From: Buddleja alternifolia
Lineage: Eukaryota > Streptophyta > Magnoliopsida > Lamiales > Scrophulariaceae
Assembly: GCA_019426215.1 (NCBI GenBank)
Contig: CM033396.1
Span: 27,853,101 to 27,917,100 of the forward strand
Reading direction: 5' to 3'
Length of the DNA stretch: 64,000 nt
A program made the translations under genes and the position numbers. This document shows, one piece after another, positions 11,716-23,400 of this stretch (within the stretch, counting starts at the first letter, position 1; each line of letters starts with the position of its first letter). Under the pieces are notes generated by a model. The model had not been told where the DNA came from and searched no databases. It saw only the letters and a program-made list of their open reading frames with translations.

Positions 11716-11929
11716 AATGGATCAAATCAAACTTGAAGGAGATCAAAGCGCCAAACTCCACCTTCAAGAATTCAAATCCCAAAATCAAATGGTTTGAAGT
11801 GAAGAATCAGATGAATTAATTAGAGATTGTAACCATTTTATTTTTATTTCAATTCAATAAAATTTATTTGTGTAACTATTTTTCTTGTTTGATTAAATTG
11901 CAGACATTTAAAATTTATTGTTCACACAC

Positions 11930-13728
11930 TCCTTATGAGAATCGTCATTGGACACGAAACCTTTGGGTTGTTTTATATAGATGTCCTCCTCGAGGTATCT
12001 ATTCAGGAACGCGGTCTTCACGTACATCTGCCAGATTTCATAGTCTAGGTGCGTGGCTATTGAAAGCAGAATTCTAATGGATTTGATCATGGCAACGGGA
12101 GATAAGGTTTCCTCATAGTTAATACCCTCTTTTTGACTATACCCTTTTGCCACAAGCCTAGCTTTAAAGGTATCGATCTTGCCATCCGGATCAATCTATC
12201 TCTTGTAGATCCACTTGCACCCTATTGGTGCAATACCCCTAGGGCGATCCACTAGAGTCCAGACTTGGTTCGAGTACATTGAATCCATCTCTGTCTTCAT
12301 AGCCTCAAGCCATTTCGCAGAATCTATATCCTCCATCGCATGCTCAAAAGTAGATGGATCATCTCCATAGTTTCCTTCTGCTAGGGCATACAAATTATGC
12401 TCTCTCTGTAGCAGATAACCATATCTCTCAGGCTGGTGAGATACTCTACTCGATCTACGCGATGTTGATTGCGTTTAGTTAGGTTCACTATGAGTCTCTT
12501 GAACAGTGGTCTCTAAAAGGATTTCGTTTTGTTCTTCCAGAACAATTTTCCTTCCTGCACCACCTTCTTGAATGAACTCGTCTCCGAGAAAGTAAGCATG
12601 TAGGGCCACAATGACTTTTTGATCATCGTGCAGGTAGAACAGGTATCCCATAGAATCTTCTTGGAAACCAACAAATCGACCTTTTAAAGATCTATCTTCT
12701 AATTTCTCCATCTTTGTCTTTTTCACATAGGCTAGACAACCCCATATCCTAATGTGTTTAAGACTAGGCGTCTTTCTACTCCATATCTAATAAAGAGTTT
12801 TAGGAACAGACCTAGATAGACACCTGTTCAAGATGTGGGCTTCTGTGAGCAATGCACGGCCCCACAACGATATGGGAAGATTCGTGTAGTTGAGCATCGA
12901 TCGAACCATATCTAATAGTGTTCTATTTCATCGTTCAGCTACCTCATTCAGTTGTGGATTGTAGAAGGAGTCAATTGTAACACAATTCCATGTTCAATTA
13001 AGAACTCACCAAATTTGGCACTCATATATTCGCCATCTCGATCAGATCGTAGTGTTTTAATACATTTGCTAGTTTGGTTTTCAACCAAGGCCTTGAATTC
13101 CTTGAACTATTCAATAGATTCAGACTTATGCTACATTAGGTATATGAGACCATACCTAGAGTGGTCATCAGTAAATGTAATGAAGTATTGAAAACCTCCA
13201 CGAGCCACTTTCCCGAAAGGCCCGCAAAAGTCAGCATGTATTAAACCAAGGACTTCATTGGCTCGTTCAAAATGCTCTATGAAGGGTGACCTTGTCATTT
13301 TGCCTTTGAGACTAGACTCGCAAGTGGGGAGTGGGTCCGACCTAAATGTGCTTATTAACCCATTTTTCTCAAGTTCACGAATATTGTATTCTCCAGCATG
13401 ACCTAGTCTCAAGTGTCAGATGAGTCTTTAGTTTGTCCTAGACATACCTCGTTTATTAGTGATTGTATTCACAATACATCTATTTTTGACATTCAAGTAA
13501 TATAAACCATTTACTAAAGATGCAGAGCCAACAAAATTATTCCTAAAATAGATATTGCAAACATTGTTCAAAAACCAGAAAATCGTATCTAAGTCTAACT
13601 AATACGGGAATAGAACAAATGTTTTTAGGCTCATTGGGCAAAAGAAGGCAATCATCTAAAACTAGTGAATGTCCAGTCGATAAAAATAAAGAAGTGGATC
13701 CTGTGTGAGTAGCTGCCACACTATGTTG
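11930..13728 (-). pseudogene. Copia-1 integrase and reverse transcriptase (N-terminal part), degenerate
   Basis: On the minus strand: MRLGHAGEYNIRELEKNGLI and CESSLKGKMTRSPF (zinc-binding HHCC region), IHADFCGPFG and FITFTDDHSRYG (integrase core), RFVGFQEDSMGYLFY (after the core), then WLEAMKTEMDSMYSNQVW, IGCKWIYKR, MAKGYSQKEGINYEETLSPV and KTAFLNRYLEEDIYIKQP (RT fingers). Stops interrupt the core between about 13130 and 12730, and there are further breaks near 12470 and 12190. The right end is cut by the hAT element and the left end by the solo LTR. Confidence 0.85.
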
Positions 13729-13736
13729 GCTGCCTA

Positions 13737-16700
13737 CAGAGACGGAGGGATGGTGGGGGAGGGGGGCATGATGGGGAGGTCGCCCCCCCCTCCCTCAATT
13801 ATATATATAAAAAATGTTAGTTATGTTTGGTGTTTAATAAAGGCTTTGATATAAGTTAAATAATTAGAAGTGGACTCTACAATGAAGTGGGCCTACTGTT
13901 TTAGAGAAACAAAAAAGATGATAAATTCAATCACTTGGCAACACAAAAAAAAAATCACAAATTCTATACCTCTCACATATCAGAGACGGGAATGTGGGAA
14001 ATACAAGAAAAAAAAACATAATTTTTTATTTTTTATTCTATACACATAAAACAAAATTTCACTTTCTTTAACCCCACTTCTTACTTTCCCCTTTCTTTAA
14101 CCCCACATCTCTCCCATTTTTCAAAACCCTTACCTATAAATTCTCACTTCAATCTTCTCCTCTTTAAGTCTTTTTTGGTGTTCATTCATGTAAAAACATT
14201 ATCATTGTCACTATAAGAACAAGGTATTACATTTTAATTTTTATATTTTATATAGATTTTTCTCCATTGTATTATTTAGTTTTAGTTAAAAAGTGAGGAT
14301 TTTTAATTTTTAGATAAATGTGTTAATAGAATTATTTATTGAATAAATTAACTCTTTAAACATTTATTTTAGTGTGAATACTATTGAATTTATAAATCAA
14401 ACAAGAAAAATTAAGAAATTAGAAGATGGGTGATTGGTGAAATATCAAAGATGGGAGCATAGCAGGCAGCACCTGCTCCCATCCAATGTTTGACATTTTG
14501 TGTTTTTTTTTCCCTTCTTTTTTATTCCATTTAATGTTACAAATTTATAATATTTGATTATCTTTATTCTTTAAATTTAACTAATGGTATATGTGATGTA
14601 ATCATTGTGTAGTATATATTGATTATATTGAAATTTGAAAGCAGTAACTTTTAGTGGAAAAATGAGACTATGAGATTATGCTAAAAGAAAAAAACTACAA
14701 TTATAAGCAAATTGTCAATATATATTATTTTGTTATGTGGCCAATTCTTATTTAACTAATACAGATTGTGTTTTTGCATATATTTTTTAGGTAATTAATC
14801 ATGAGTAACAATAAGATTGATTGTTATTTTAAGAAACGGTGCTCTCAAGATAGCACGAGTTCTCCAATTCTTGAGACTTCATCCACGGTTATTTCTGAAG
14901 CTTCCAAGCTTTCAGATGAACAAACATCTATTCCGGAGTCTTCTCCAACAAAAGTTCAAAAGCTTGATCAAAATTGTAATTGTCTTAATATTGAACGTGA
15001 TCGTGGGTTACGTAAGCCCATATGTGATTGTTCGATAGATGAAAGAGATAAAATTAGACGTGTTTATCTAAAGGTCGGTCCTTATCAAGGCATCCCAAAA
15101 AATTCCCTTCAGTATGTAGATAGACATGGTTGAAGGTTCTTACCTACTTGGTACAAGAGATTTTCTGACTGGTTAGAATATTCACCACCAAAAAATGTTG
15201 CGTATTGCCTACCTTGTTTTCTTTTTTTCAAGCCAACTGCAAAGTTTGGGGTAAATGCATTCACCAGTGATGGATTCCAATCTTGGAAGAGATTAAATGA
15301 TGGGAAAAAATGTTCGTTTTTGATCCACGAAGGAAGTACCCCTAATTCCTCACACAACAAACCTGTGAGCCAATGTCATGATTTGATGAATCCATTGCAA
15401 CACATTGAGAGAATTATAGACAAACAATGTACAGAAATAGTTGCAAAGAATCGTTTGCGACTCAAGGTCTCGATAGATGTTGTCAGATTATGTGCATTTC
15501 AAGGTATAGCCTTTAGAGCCCGTAATGAACGTGTGGATTCCCATAACCGTTGCAATTTTATAGAATTTTTAAAGCATACGGCTTCTTACAATAATGAGGT
15601 AAGCTTGACAGTTTTGGAAAATGCTCCTCAAAACGCTTCATATCATTCTCCTCAAATTCAAAAGGAGATATTGTCAATCTTGCACGTAAAATTCAAAAAT
15701 TCATTCGGGAAGAAATTGGTGATGCTAAATTTTGCCTCATTGTGGATGAATCTCGAGACGAGTCAAAAAGAGAGAAAATGGTTATTGTCTTAAGGTTTGT
15801 TGACAAGGACGGATGTATTCGAGAAAGGTTTTTTGACATAGTTCATGTGGGAGATGCTAAATCCTCAACTTTGAAAAAGGAAATCTCTCGTGCTCTTGCT
15901 CACCATAGTCTTGATATACAAAATATTCAAGGACAAGGATATGATGGTGCTAGTAATATGCGGGGAGAGTGGAATAGTTTGCAAGCTCTATTTTTGAATG
16001 AATGTCCATATGCATATTATGTTCATTGCTTTGCACACCGACTACAATTCATATTAGTGGCAACAGCTCAATGTGTTATACCTGTTGGCCATTTCTTTTC
16101 ATACGTGACTGTTATTGTAAATTTGGTCGATTCTTCTTCCAAACGTCATGATCAACTTCAAATTGCTCAAGCTATTCGGATTGAGAAATTAACCTTCACT
16201 AACGAGCTCAAAACAGAAAGAGGAAAAAATTAAGTTGGAATTGTACAAGGTCTTGGGGATACACGGTGGGGTTCTCACTTAAGGTCTCTTCGTAGCTTAC
16301 TTGATTTGTTTGATTCTATTATTCTTACTTTAAGTGAGATCATAAATGACAAAACAGGTTCGTCCCCTAAGGCTGCAACTGATGGCGCTTATGATCTAAT
16401 GATGTAAGTTGAATTTGTGTTTATCTTGCATTTTGTGATTGAGTTATTGGAAATGACGGATGACCTCTGTGGAATTTTACAATGCAAGTCTCAGGATATT
16501 CTAAATGCAATGGATACAATTACTAACACAAAAGAACTTATTCAGAAATTCAGAGAGAGTGGGTTGGATGACTTATTTGATAAAGTGAAGATTTTTTGCG
16601 AGAAACGTGAGATAGACATACCAGACATGAGTGCGCCTCGTCGTTCAGGCAGAGGTCGGCTTAGTAAAGAGAATCCTATTATCTTGGAGCTTCATTATCG

Positions 16701-17566
16701 AGTTGATATATTCACTAGTACGATAGATTCTATATTACAAGAGATGAATTATCAATTTGATGAAAATGCTGTGGAGTTGCTTAGGCTAAGCTCAGCTTTG
16801 GATCCAAGGGATGGATACATATCATTCAATATCAATGAGATATGCACACTTGTTGAGAAGTTCTACCCCAAAGTTTTAGTGATCATGAGAAGTTGCATAT
16901 GAAATACCAATTGGATCTTTTTGAACTTGACATTTGGCGCAATATCCATTTTCGGAATATTTCAACGCTTTCGGATTTGTGCCAAATATTATCAAAGACG
17001 AGAAAGTCTTTGGATTATTATCTTGTGGATAGATTTATTCAACTCATTTTGACTCTTCCAGTTTCCACAGTAACGACAGAGCGTGCATTTTCATCTATGA
17101 AAATTGTCAAGACTAGATTGCGAAATAAGATGGAAGATGAGTTTTTGACTAGTTCATGACTAGTGTATATTGAGAAAGAAATTGCCCAAACTTTTGATGT
17201 TGATTCAATGATTGATGAGTTCAATGACTTAAAAACTCGTTGATTGCAACTTAGAATGCCCAACTTAAATAAGTAGCCATGTTGGTTTGTTTTATAAAAC
17301 TTCAATTGTATATTTTTGGATGAGACATTTTAGTAGATATAGTATATTTTCTAACTAATGATGTTTCGATCAATTTTTTTGTGGTATATATTTATTTATC
17401 GATATTTGGTACTATTTGTATTTGTATTTGTAGTTGGATAGGTAATAAACCTTAAGAGAAAGGATCTCTACGGAAAAAAAATTGCAAAAAAAAAATAATA
17501 ATAATATTTATATTTTTAATAATCCTATCTCGCCCTCCCAAGTTAGAATTCCTGGCTCCGTCCCTG
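13737..17566 (+). mobile_element. hAT DNA transposon inserted in Copia-1
   Basis: Terminal inverted repeats CAGAGACGGAG (left) and CAGGGACGGAG (right, read on the other strand) bound 3830 nt. Flanking octamers GCTGCCTA (13729-13736) and ACTGCCTA (17567-17574) match at 7 of 8 positions, the 8-bp duplication expected of hAT elements. It contains one broken transposase gene in plus orientation. The stretches 13800-14790 and 17250-17560 are AT-rich and non-coding. The Copia-1 protease reading continues on the far side. Confidence 0.92.
14801..17243 (+). pseudogene. hAT transposase with TTF-type zinc finger, DUF4371 and dimerisation domain, broken
   Basis: Begins MSNNKIDCYFKKR, the usual start of plant TTF/zf-hAT proteins. 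Order: TTF finger (FLPTWYKRFSDW, AYCLPCFLFF, about 15140-15240); DUF4371 (RLCAFQGIAFRARNE, about 15480-15780); catalytic-region sequence VDESRDES; YDGASNMRGEWNSLQ; CFAHRLQ with the hAT C-x2-H motif; and the C-terminal dimerisation block LPVSTVTTERAFSSMKIVKT ending IDEFNDLKTR. Lesions: in-frame TGA at 15131, a frameshift near 15715-15740, TAA at 16231, TAA near 16406, a frameshift near 16880 and TGA at 17157. The full-length family protein is about 800 residues, which fits the span if these are ignored. Inactive as sequenced. Confidence 0.92.
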
Positions 17567-17574
17567 ACTGCCTA

Positions 17575-18510
17575 CATGGATCATCACTTCTTGCTCCTTA
17601 AGCCTCCTACTTCTTTCCAGATCCTATTTCAAAACACAGACATGAGCGCTAGCTCCTGAGTCTAGAATCCATGAAGTGGAGAATACAGTTATAGAACAAT
17701 TAGTTCTCAAAACATAAAGTTTCATACTTGTAGATGCCATTGCTTTCAGTGCTGGACAGTCACGTTTCCAGTGACAAGTCTCTTTGCAAAGAAGGCATAC
17801 ATCCATCCTTTTGCTCCTATTTCCCTTGAACCTTCGAATGACATCAGGTCTTTCCTTTCTGATACAAACTGCTAATTTAGACACTCCTAGTGGTCCTGTA
17901 TAGGCACACTATATGGTCCCCATGACCTCTTGTGTTTAATTAGCTTGTCCAACAGTGTTGCCAATGATCCCTCAATGTCATTCATACAAAATTTATGACA
18001 AATGTTAAAGAGAAATCTAGGGAGAGATTGAAGAATGAGATCTACTTGAAGATGAAAATCGATGTAATAATCTAGAGACCTCAATTTATCTAACAAAGAA
18101 ATCATCTTAAGGACGTGCTCAGACACATCTTCCCATTCTTTCATCTTTATGTTGAAGAGCTCCTTTGATAGAAAGTATCGAACAGTCTGACCGTGCTATC
18201 CAAAAAGCTCTTCTAAGCGCAGCATGATAGATTTGGCACTATCCATGTTCTCATAATGGCTTTGAAGTTCGCTACTCATGGAAATCAACATATATCCCCT
18301 GGCTTTATAATTACCAGAGATCCAATCCATGTAGGCAAGACAAACCTAATCATTCTCATTAAGACCCGGTCTAGAGGGACGATTCGTTTCCAGCACATAT
18401 TCCAAATATTCATCATTAAGAATAATTCTCAACCTTCTGAACCAATCAGGGTGATTTGGTCCAATGAGAACATTTTTCTCAAGCATATCTTTAAGAGGGT
18501 TGTTAACCAT
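17575..18510 (-). pseudogene. Copia-1 gag and start of protease, degenerate
   Basis: Minus strand, from the Met at 18510 (MVNNPLKDMLEKN). The gag body includes DWFRRLRIILND and EDVSEHVLKMISLLDKL (UBN2-type). A zinc knuckle CLLCKETCHWKRDC (CX2CX4HX4C) follows at about 17800, and then the protease active site WILDSGASAHV at about 17640. An in-frame TAG lies near 18195 and there are breaks at 17885 and 17623. The hAT insertion cuts the frame about 70 nt after the DSG motif. The coat-like gag would package element RNA; this copy cannot. Confidence 0.85.
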
Positions 18511-18632
18511 TTGAGAGAGAAAATAAAATAACTGTAGAGAATAAAGAAATATTCAATTAGGTCTTTATGTTGTACACCAAGTAAAACTAGACTGGACTTT
18601 GAATTTTCACTTAGCTCCCACTACCATTTTTC

Positions 18633-19150
18633 GAATCATTGCACTCCCACTGCAATATTGGAAATCTCTTTGGAAAGACTTCGTAGTGAGTGATTGAATT
18701 CTTTAATAAAGTCGGTGAGTTGCAACCCTTTAACGATATATTGCTCACTTATTTTATTAAAGTGGCAATCCTTGCCAACATCGTCCAACATGTGATTTAA
18801 TCATTAGTTTGGCTCATAGATCACGAGACCGCAACCCTTTAACGATATATAGGCTGTGATCTATCTGAACTTGGGTCCATCAACTTCCAATCAATCTAAC
18901 AGTTGAATTCCACCTTGCAACCCTCTGTCGATATATGGGGTGGAATTTGTTTCTATTGATGGCATCTAATGCACTTAGAGATTTCAAATAAATGTCGCAA
19001 TGCATAACCCCCACTTACTGGGAAGAAATTATGCACATTGATATTTATTCAATTTCTCCTAAGTTTGAATGAGAGCTGGGACATCCAATTCCCTTTTAAT
19101 CTAAATTCAGTATTATTATCCAATGGGAGAATTTGGGATTAAATTGGTCT
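18633..19150 (-). other. Row of hairpins with a shared loop in the Copia-1 leader
   Basis: Three hairpins share the loop GCAACCCTTTAACGATATAT (plus-strand reading; 18722-18741 and 18831-18850, with three changes at 18917-18936). Their stems are unrelated in sequence: 18701-18710 with 18753-18762 (10 pairs) plus GTGAG/CTCAC; 18816-18824 with 18856-18864 (9 pairs); 18906-18914 with 18939-18947 (9 pairs), extended by CCATCAA/TTGATGG. A longer imperfect stem follows at 18976-19005 with 19031-19061. Weaker pairings occur at 18633-18650 with 18683-18701 and around 19084-19148. The row ends about 120 nt before the gag start on the minus-strand transcript. No function is known to me. Confidence 0.72.
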
Positions 19151-20424
19151 CACTTTGCACATTATCCATTTATAGCGCGCATACATGAATTATAATATAG
19201 AAAACACCTAGCAATTCTATCACACATGCTTTCCATGGACTTATCTAGATTGAGTCAAGCCAATGGCTCACTCGAGGGATAGCGAACCGCTAAGATCTAA
19301 CCTATATCTAACTTCAAGGCCTTCCATCTCCAAGCAGATCCTTTTCCAAAAAGGTCATATTCTAATTACATAGATATAAATGCATCCTAAACATTTTTCT
19401 ATAAAAAGTAAAATACAAACTGGGGCATTTCAAAAGACCCGGTACAACCCAAAAAACAAAACCCATAAAGAAATCTAGTCCATGGAAGGTATCCCACAAC
19501 ACCAAACATCAAAAGATTAAAAGATAGGTAATACGTTGGAGTTCTTTCAGAAAGAATTAAATTAAAATCCAATTTTAATTAGATGTGGTTTGAAAAATAA
19601 TTGAATTAATTTAAATCCAATTTAAAAATTAATTCAACTCTAATCCTGTTTGACAATAAATCCAATTTAGTTTCAAAAAATCAATTCTAAATTGATTTGA
19701 CAAAGAATTTTAATTTAAAATAAATTTCTTTGTTCTAAGATTATTTTAATTTTAACTCTAATTTAAAATTAGGAAAAAAACTAACTTCAAAAATTATTTT
19801 ATCCTTTAATAAATTTTTAAACCATTTTATAATAAATATTTTATTTAATTTCAAAAATTGGGTTGATACCCATGGGTTGACCCGTGGGTCAAACCAGATT
19901 TTATATTAAAAAAAATACCGGTCGCAGAGTGACATGATTGCACTGGTAACTCCACGACCCGCTGCTCTGAACACAACGCCTACTGTGCAAGGCACTGTGT
20001 AGGCGCGCTGTCGGGTGACGCGTGCGAACCGTTAGGCTGCGCCGTTTTGACTTTTCCAAGCCGAAATACAAGATTTGTTCAAACCACATATTCATGTTCA
20101 TGCATAACTTCATATCCAATACAAAAACTTTGATTTACATTCAAAACATAAATCGCGAAATCTAATTTTCGATTCAGATTCAACTTTCAAAGAATAAATC
20201 TAACAACGAAAAATATCAGTCCAATTATATTTTTCATCACATATTCATATCCAATATAAAATTGATTCATATTCAAAACATAAATTACATAATCAAATTT
20301 ATCAGTTCAGATTTAACTTTCAAAAAATAAATCTTACCATGAAAAATATTAATCCAATTAAGTTTTTCATCACAAACATGAAATCCAACACATTCATATC
20401 AAATATCATTAAAAGCTACAAGTT
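19151..20424 (-). other. Copia-1 untranslated leader, distal part
   Basis: No reading frame. It contains an AT-rich block (19540-19860) of repeated AATTTAAAATT-like words and a GC-rich island at about 19915-20050 with several GCGC words. A tandem duplication of roughly 130 nt lies at about 20110-20370, with CATATTCATATCCAATA, CATATTCAAAACATAAAT and ATTTTTCATCACA in each copy. The full leader between PBS and gag is about 1.9 kb, long for a Copia element. Confidence 0.6.
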
Positions 20425-20437
20425 GGCTCTGATACCA
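20425..20437 (-). other. Copia-1 primer binding site
   Basis: Minus strand TGGTATCAGAGCC lies two bases inside the 5' LTR end. It is complementary to the 3' end of plant initiator tRNA-Met, the usual Copia primer. Confidence 0.92.
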
Positions 20438-20438
20438 C

Positions 20439-23400
20439 TGTTGTGAATCCTGCATTCATGTGCAGCGGAAACGATAAAAACAGATCTGAATTCACAATTG
20501 GATCACCTTTAGATTTCAAAATTTTTTCCATGTTATTTTCAAAAATTAAGCATGAGGTTGAAATCTAATTTCATCCTTTTTACTAACCTTTTGATTCCGA
20601 TGAAAGTCTTGATCTCCGGATAGCAGCAATTCAAAACTCCTGCCTCTAGATATCACGCCGGAACAAGTTTCGAAGAAAAATTCTCCACCTTCAATACTAT
20701 TGGGATCTCGGTATAAACCTCCGGGGACGCCGGCGCAGCGGAAGGTATAAATTTAAAAATTAAAGTGGCATCCCCGAAATCAGGGCTAGGTAGACATGAT
20801 ACCATCGGATTCAAAACTATCCTAGAGATAAGTTTTCTCATGTTTACCTCTTGAAGACCAAAAAGCAGCAACATCTTTTTAAGCAACTCCCTGCTACACC
20901 TCTCCGGATGGATTTGCCCTAGTGGCCCAAATGTTGCGCCTCTAAGTTTATCCACATCTTAGCTCATACCCTTGATTATCTCCACCAGTGCTAGCAAGGA
21001 GAATATCGAATTTTAGCTTATGAGAAATGGCTATGAATATATTTTGGCGTTCTTTGTACTCAACACATGAGTTGGAAAAATATTTGTGAAAGAGGTGGAA
21101 GAGATGGAGAGAAAGAATTGAAACTTAAAACTCTTGTTTTTATCTTATGAAAAACTCTTGAGAGAAACTTAATTGATTAAATTTAAAAAATAAAAAAACA
21201 ACAAAACACATACATATACATATATAGGGTACACGCCCTACACACACATACACCCTTTGTGAGTGTGTTCACATTACCTAAATAGGCGTGTGATATATAT
21301 CCATATATGTGTTATTTTATTTTATTTAATTTTCATTCTTTCTCAAACTCTCTTTCTTAATTAATTGGGTATCTTTTCAACTAATAAGATATTTTCATAT
21401 CTATCCAATAAGATCTTTTCCATATAATTAGTTAACTAACTAATTAATTAGATCTTACTATATCTACAATATCTATCCTAATAAATTTGTAAGATCTTTC
21501 CATATCAATTAGTTACCAAATTAATTAGAATAGATCCTATCAAATATATTATAAGATATTACTAAATATACATACATATACATAAACTTGGTGAACAAGA
21601 TAAAATCCTCCACCAAAGTCATACACATACACGCCTAGCGTGAATTATATATATTTATTTTACTCTTTCATATATTAATTAATTAGATCACTAATTAATT
21701 AACTAGTCTTTCCAAATTTAATATTCCAATATTAAATTATAAGACTTTTATTAATTAAGACCACTTAATTAATTTATTCCTTTTTCCCGATTAATTAATT
21801 CTAATTAATTAATCTCTCCATTAATTCACAAAGAATTAACTAACCAATAGGTACTACACTAAATATTTAGGCTCATTAACAAGCTAGCAATAAGTCCTTA
21901 CATAGGCTAGATTAATTATTCATATAATTAACTAGGCCTTGTATTAATTTCACCAATTAACCCAAGCACCTATTAGTCGTGGTTCGATGTCTAGTAACGT
22001 CGCCACGACTTCCTAGATGTTAATGATGAAAAATGCAAACCTATCCAGATTCTGATCTTTGTGTGAGTTCAATCCCTTCATCTATTTCCCGTCTAAGACC
22101 TAGGGTTTGGCAATGGTCGAAACTCTAATAGCCTCAGAAACTATGACTATGTTAGTTCCAGTAATGATTCGGTCTTCTACGCAGGGATCACTAATCCCTC
22201 TTGTAAGACAATGCTCTGGCCAGAGGATTCTCAATCATTCAGCTTCACTCAACAACATAGGAAATACCAGCTACTTGTGACCTTGGATGAATCCCCTCTG
22301 ATTGTCACTTGTTCTGCTGTACTACCAGACTATACCCAACGTACATGCCGTATGACTCTCCTGTAGTGCACGTGCATATCAAAGCAGAGTGGGTAGTACC
22401 CTTTCCAATGACATCTCAGGTTTAAGGATTATCTCACATTATGAAACTGAAGGACTCCAAGTTCGACAGCACCAACGAGGAATCCTTACGGGGCAGTTCA
22501 ATCCCATATGTCTCAAACGTATAGATCTTCATGCATGTATTGGCTTTACTACCAATTGACAATGGAACGCGTTAACCTCTTGGAAGAGTTACATACACGA
22601 AAAGTCTTAGCGAGGCCAGTGATATCTCACATCTCACAGCCTTTATGACTTGGAAGGTATATTTAGGATTACGGTCTTTGAGAGCATTCCATAGGTATCC
22701 CAACTGACTCCCCTAACCATATGTAATCCATGGGGTGTTTATCTATACTCCTCGAGTAGTTGACAATAAAGAAGCATGATAAGACTGACATAGAGTCAAT
22801 GTTCAAGCCAACAGATGGCTCGCTGGGCACATAACACTTTCAATCTCCACTATGGCCGATGGCATCACTGAGGGGAGGAGAGAATATTTTTCTCTTCTTT
22901 CTTTGCTGTTAAGTCTAATTGTGAGAGTTAGATTTTAACTGAACCAGTGATAGGTATTTATAAGAAATGATGGACTTGGAATTAACTAATTCCTTGAGAC
23001 CATCCAACTCCTCTAAAAACGCCACACACACGCCTTACCCTATTATTATTAGGCTAAGTTGACTTTCAACTTAGTCCAATTATAAATTAGGTCCAATATA
23101 TTTTAATCCAATTAAAATATAATACTAATTAATATTCCTCCATATTAAATAATCTAATTATTTAATAAAATGGTGAGTATAATAAATAAGTTTATTTATT
23201 TATTATAATTAATTTATTTTCATTTATTTAATTAATTAAATAAATTAATGTGTTCATAATAAATACATCTAATTATTTATTATTAATTTATTTCCATTAA
23301 TCCAATTAATCAAATAAATTAATTTGCTCATCAAATAACAAATTACCTATTATATGTATTTGACAACGAAATAATTCTCTTTGATCAACTTCTTTTAAGC

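Larger units (their letters stand above)
10582..11924 (+). mobile_element. Solo LTR inserted in the Copia-1 reverse transcriptase
   Basis: Starts TGTGTAGACAAATT and ends TTATTGTTCA. Flanks TACAC (10577-10581) and CACAC (11925-11929) match at 4 of 5 positions, and the RT frame rejoins across the insert (SHK..C / CKLNRSIYGLKQ). A TATA box, CTATAAATA at 11192-11200, supports plus orientation. Downstream lie five 20-nt repeats and three 51-nt hairpins, annotated separately. It is 1343 nt with no coding capacity. No copy of its internal region is in the window, so its family is unknown. Confidence 0.75.

Noticed and set aside
15109..15360. Minus-strand frame of 83 residues inside the hAT element
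   Set aside because: It is antisense to the TTF finger of the transposase.
20653..20955. 100-residue minus-strand frame
   Set aside because: It crosses the junction between two LTRs and matches nothing I recognise; likely chance.
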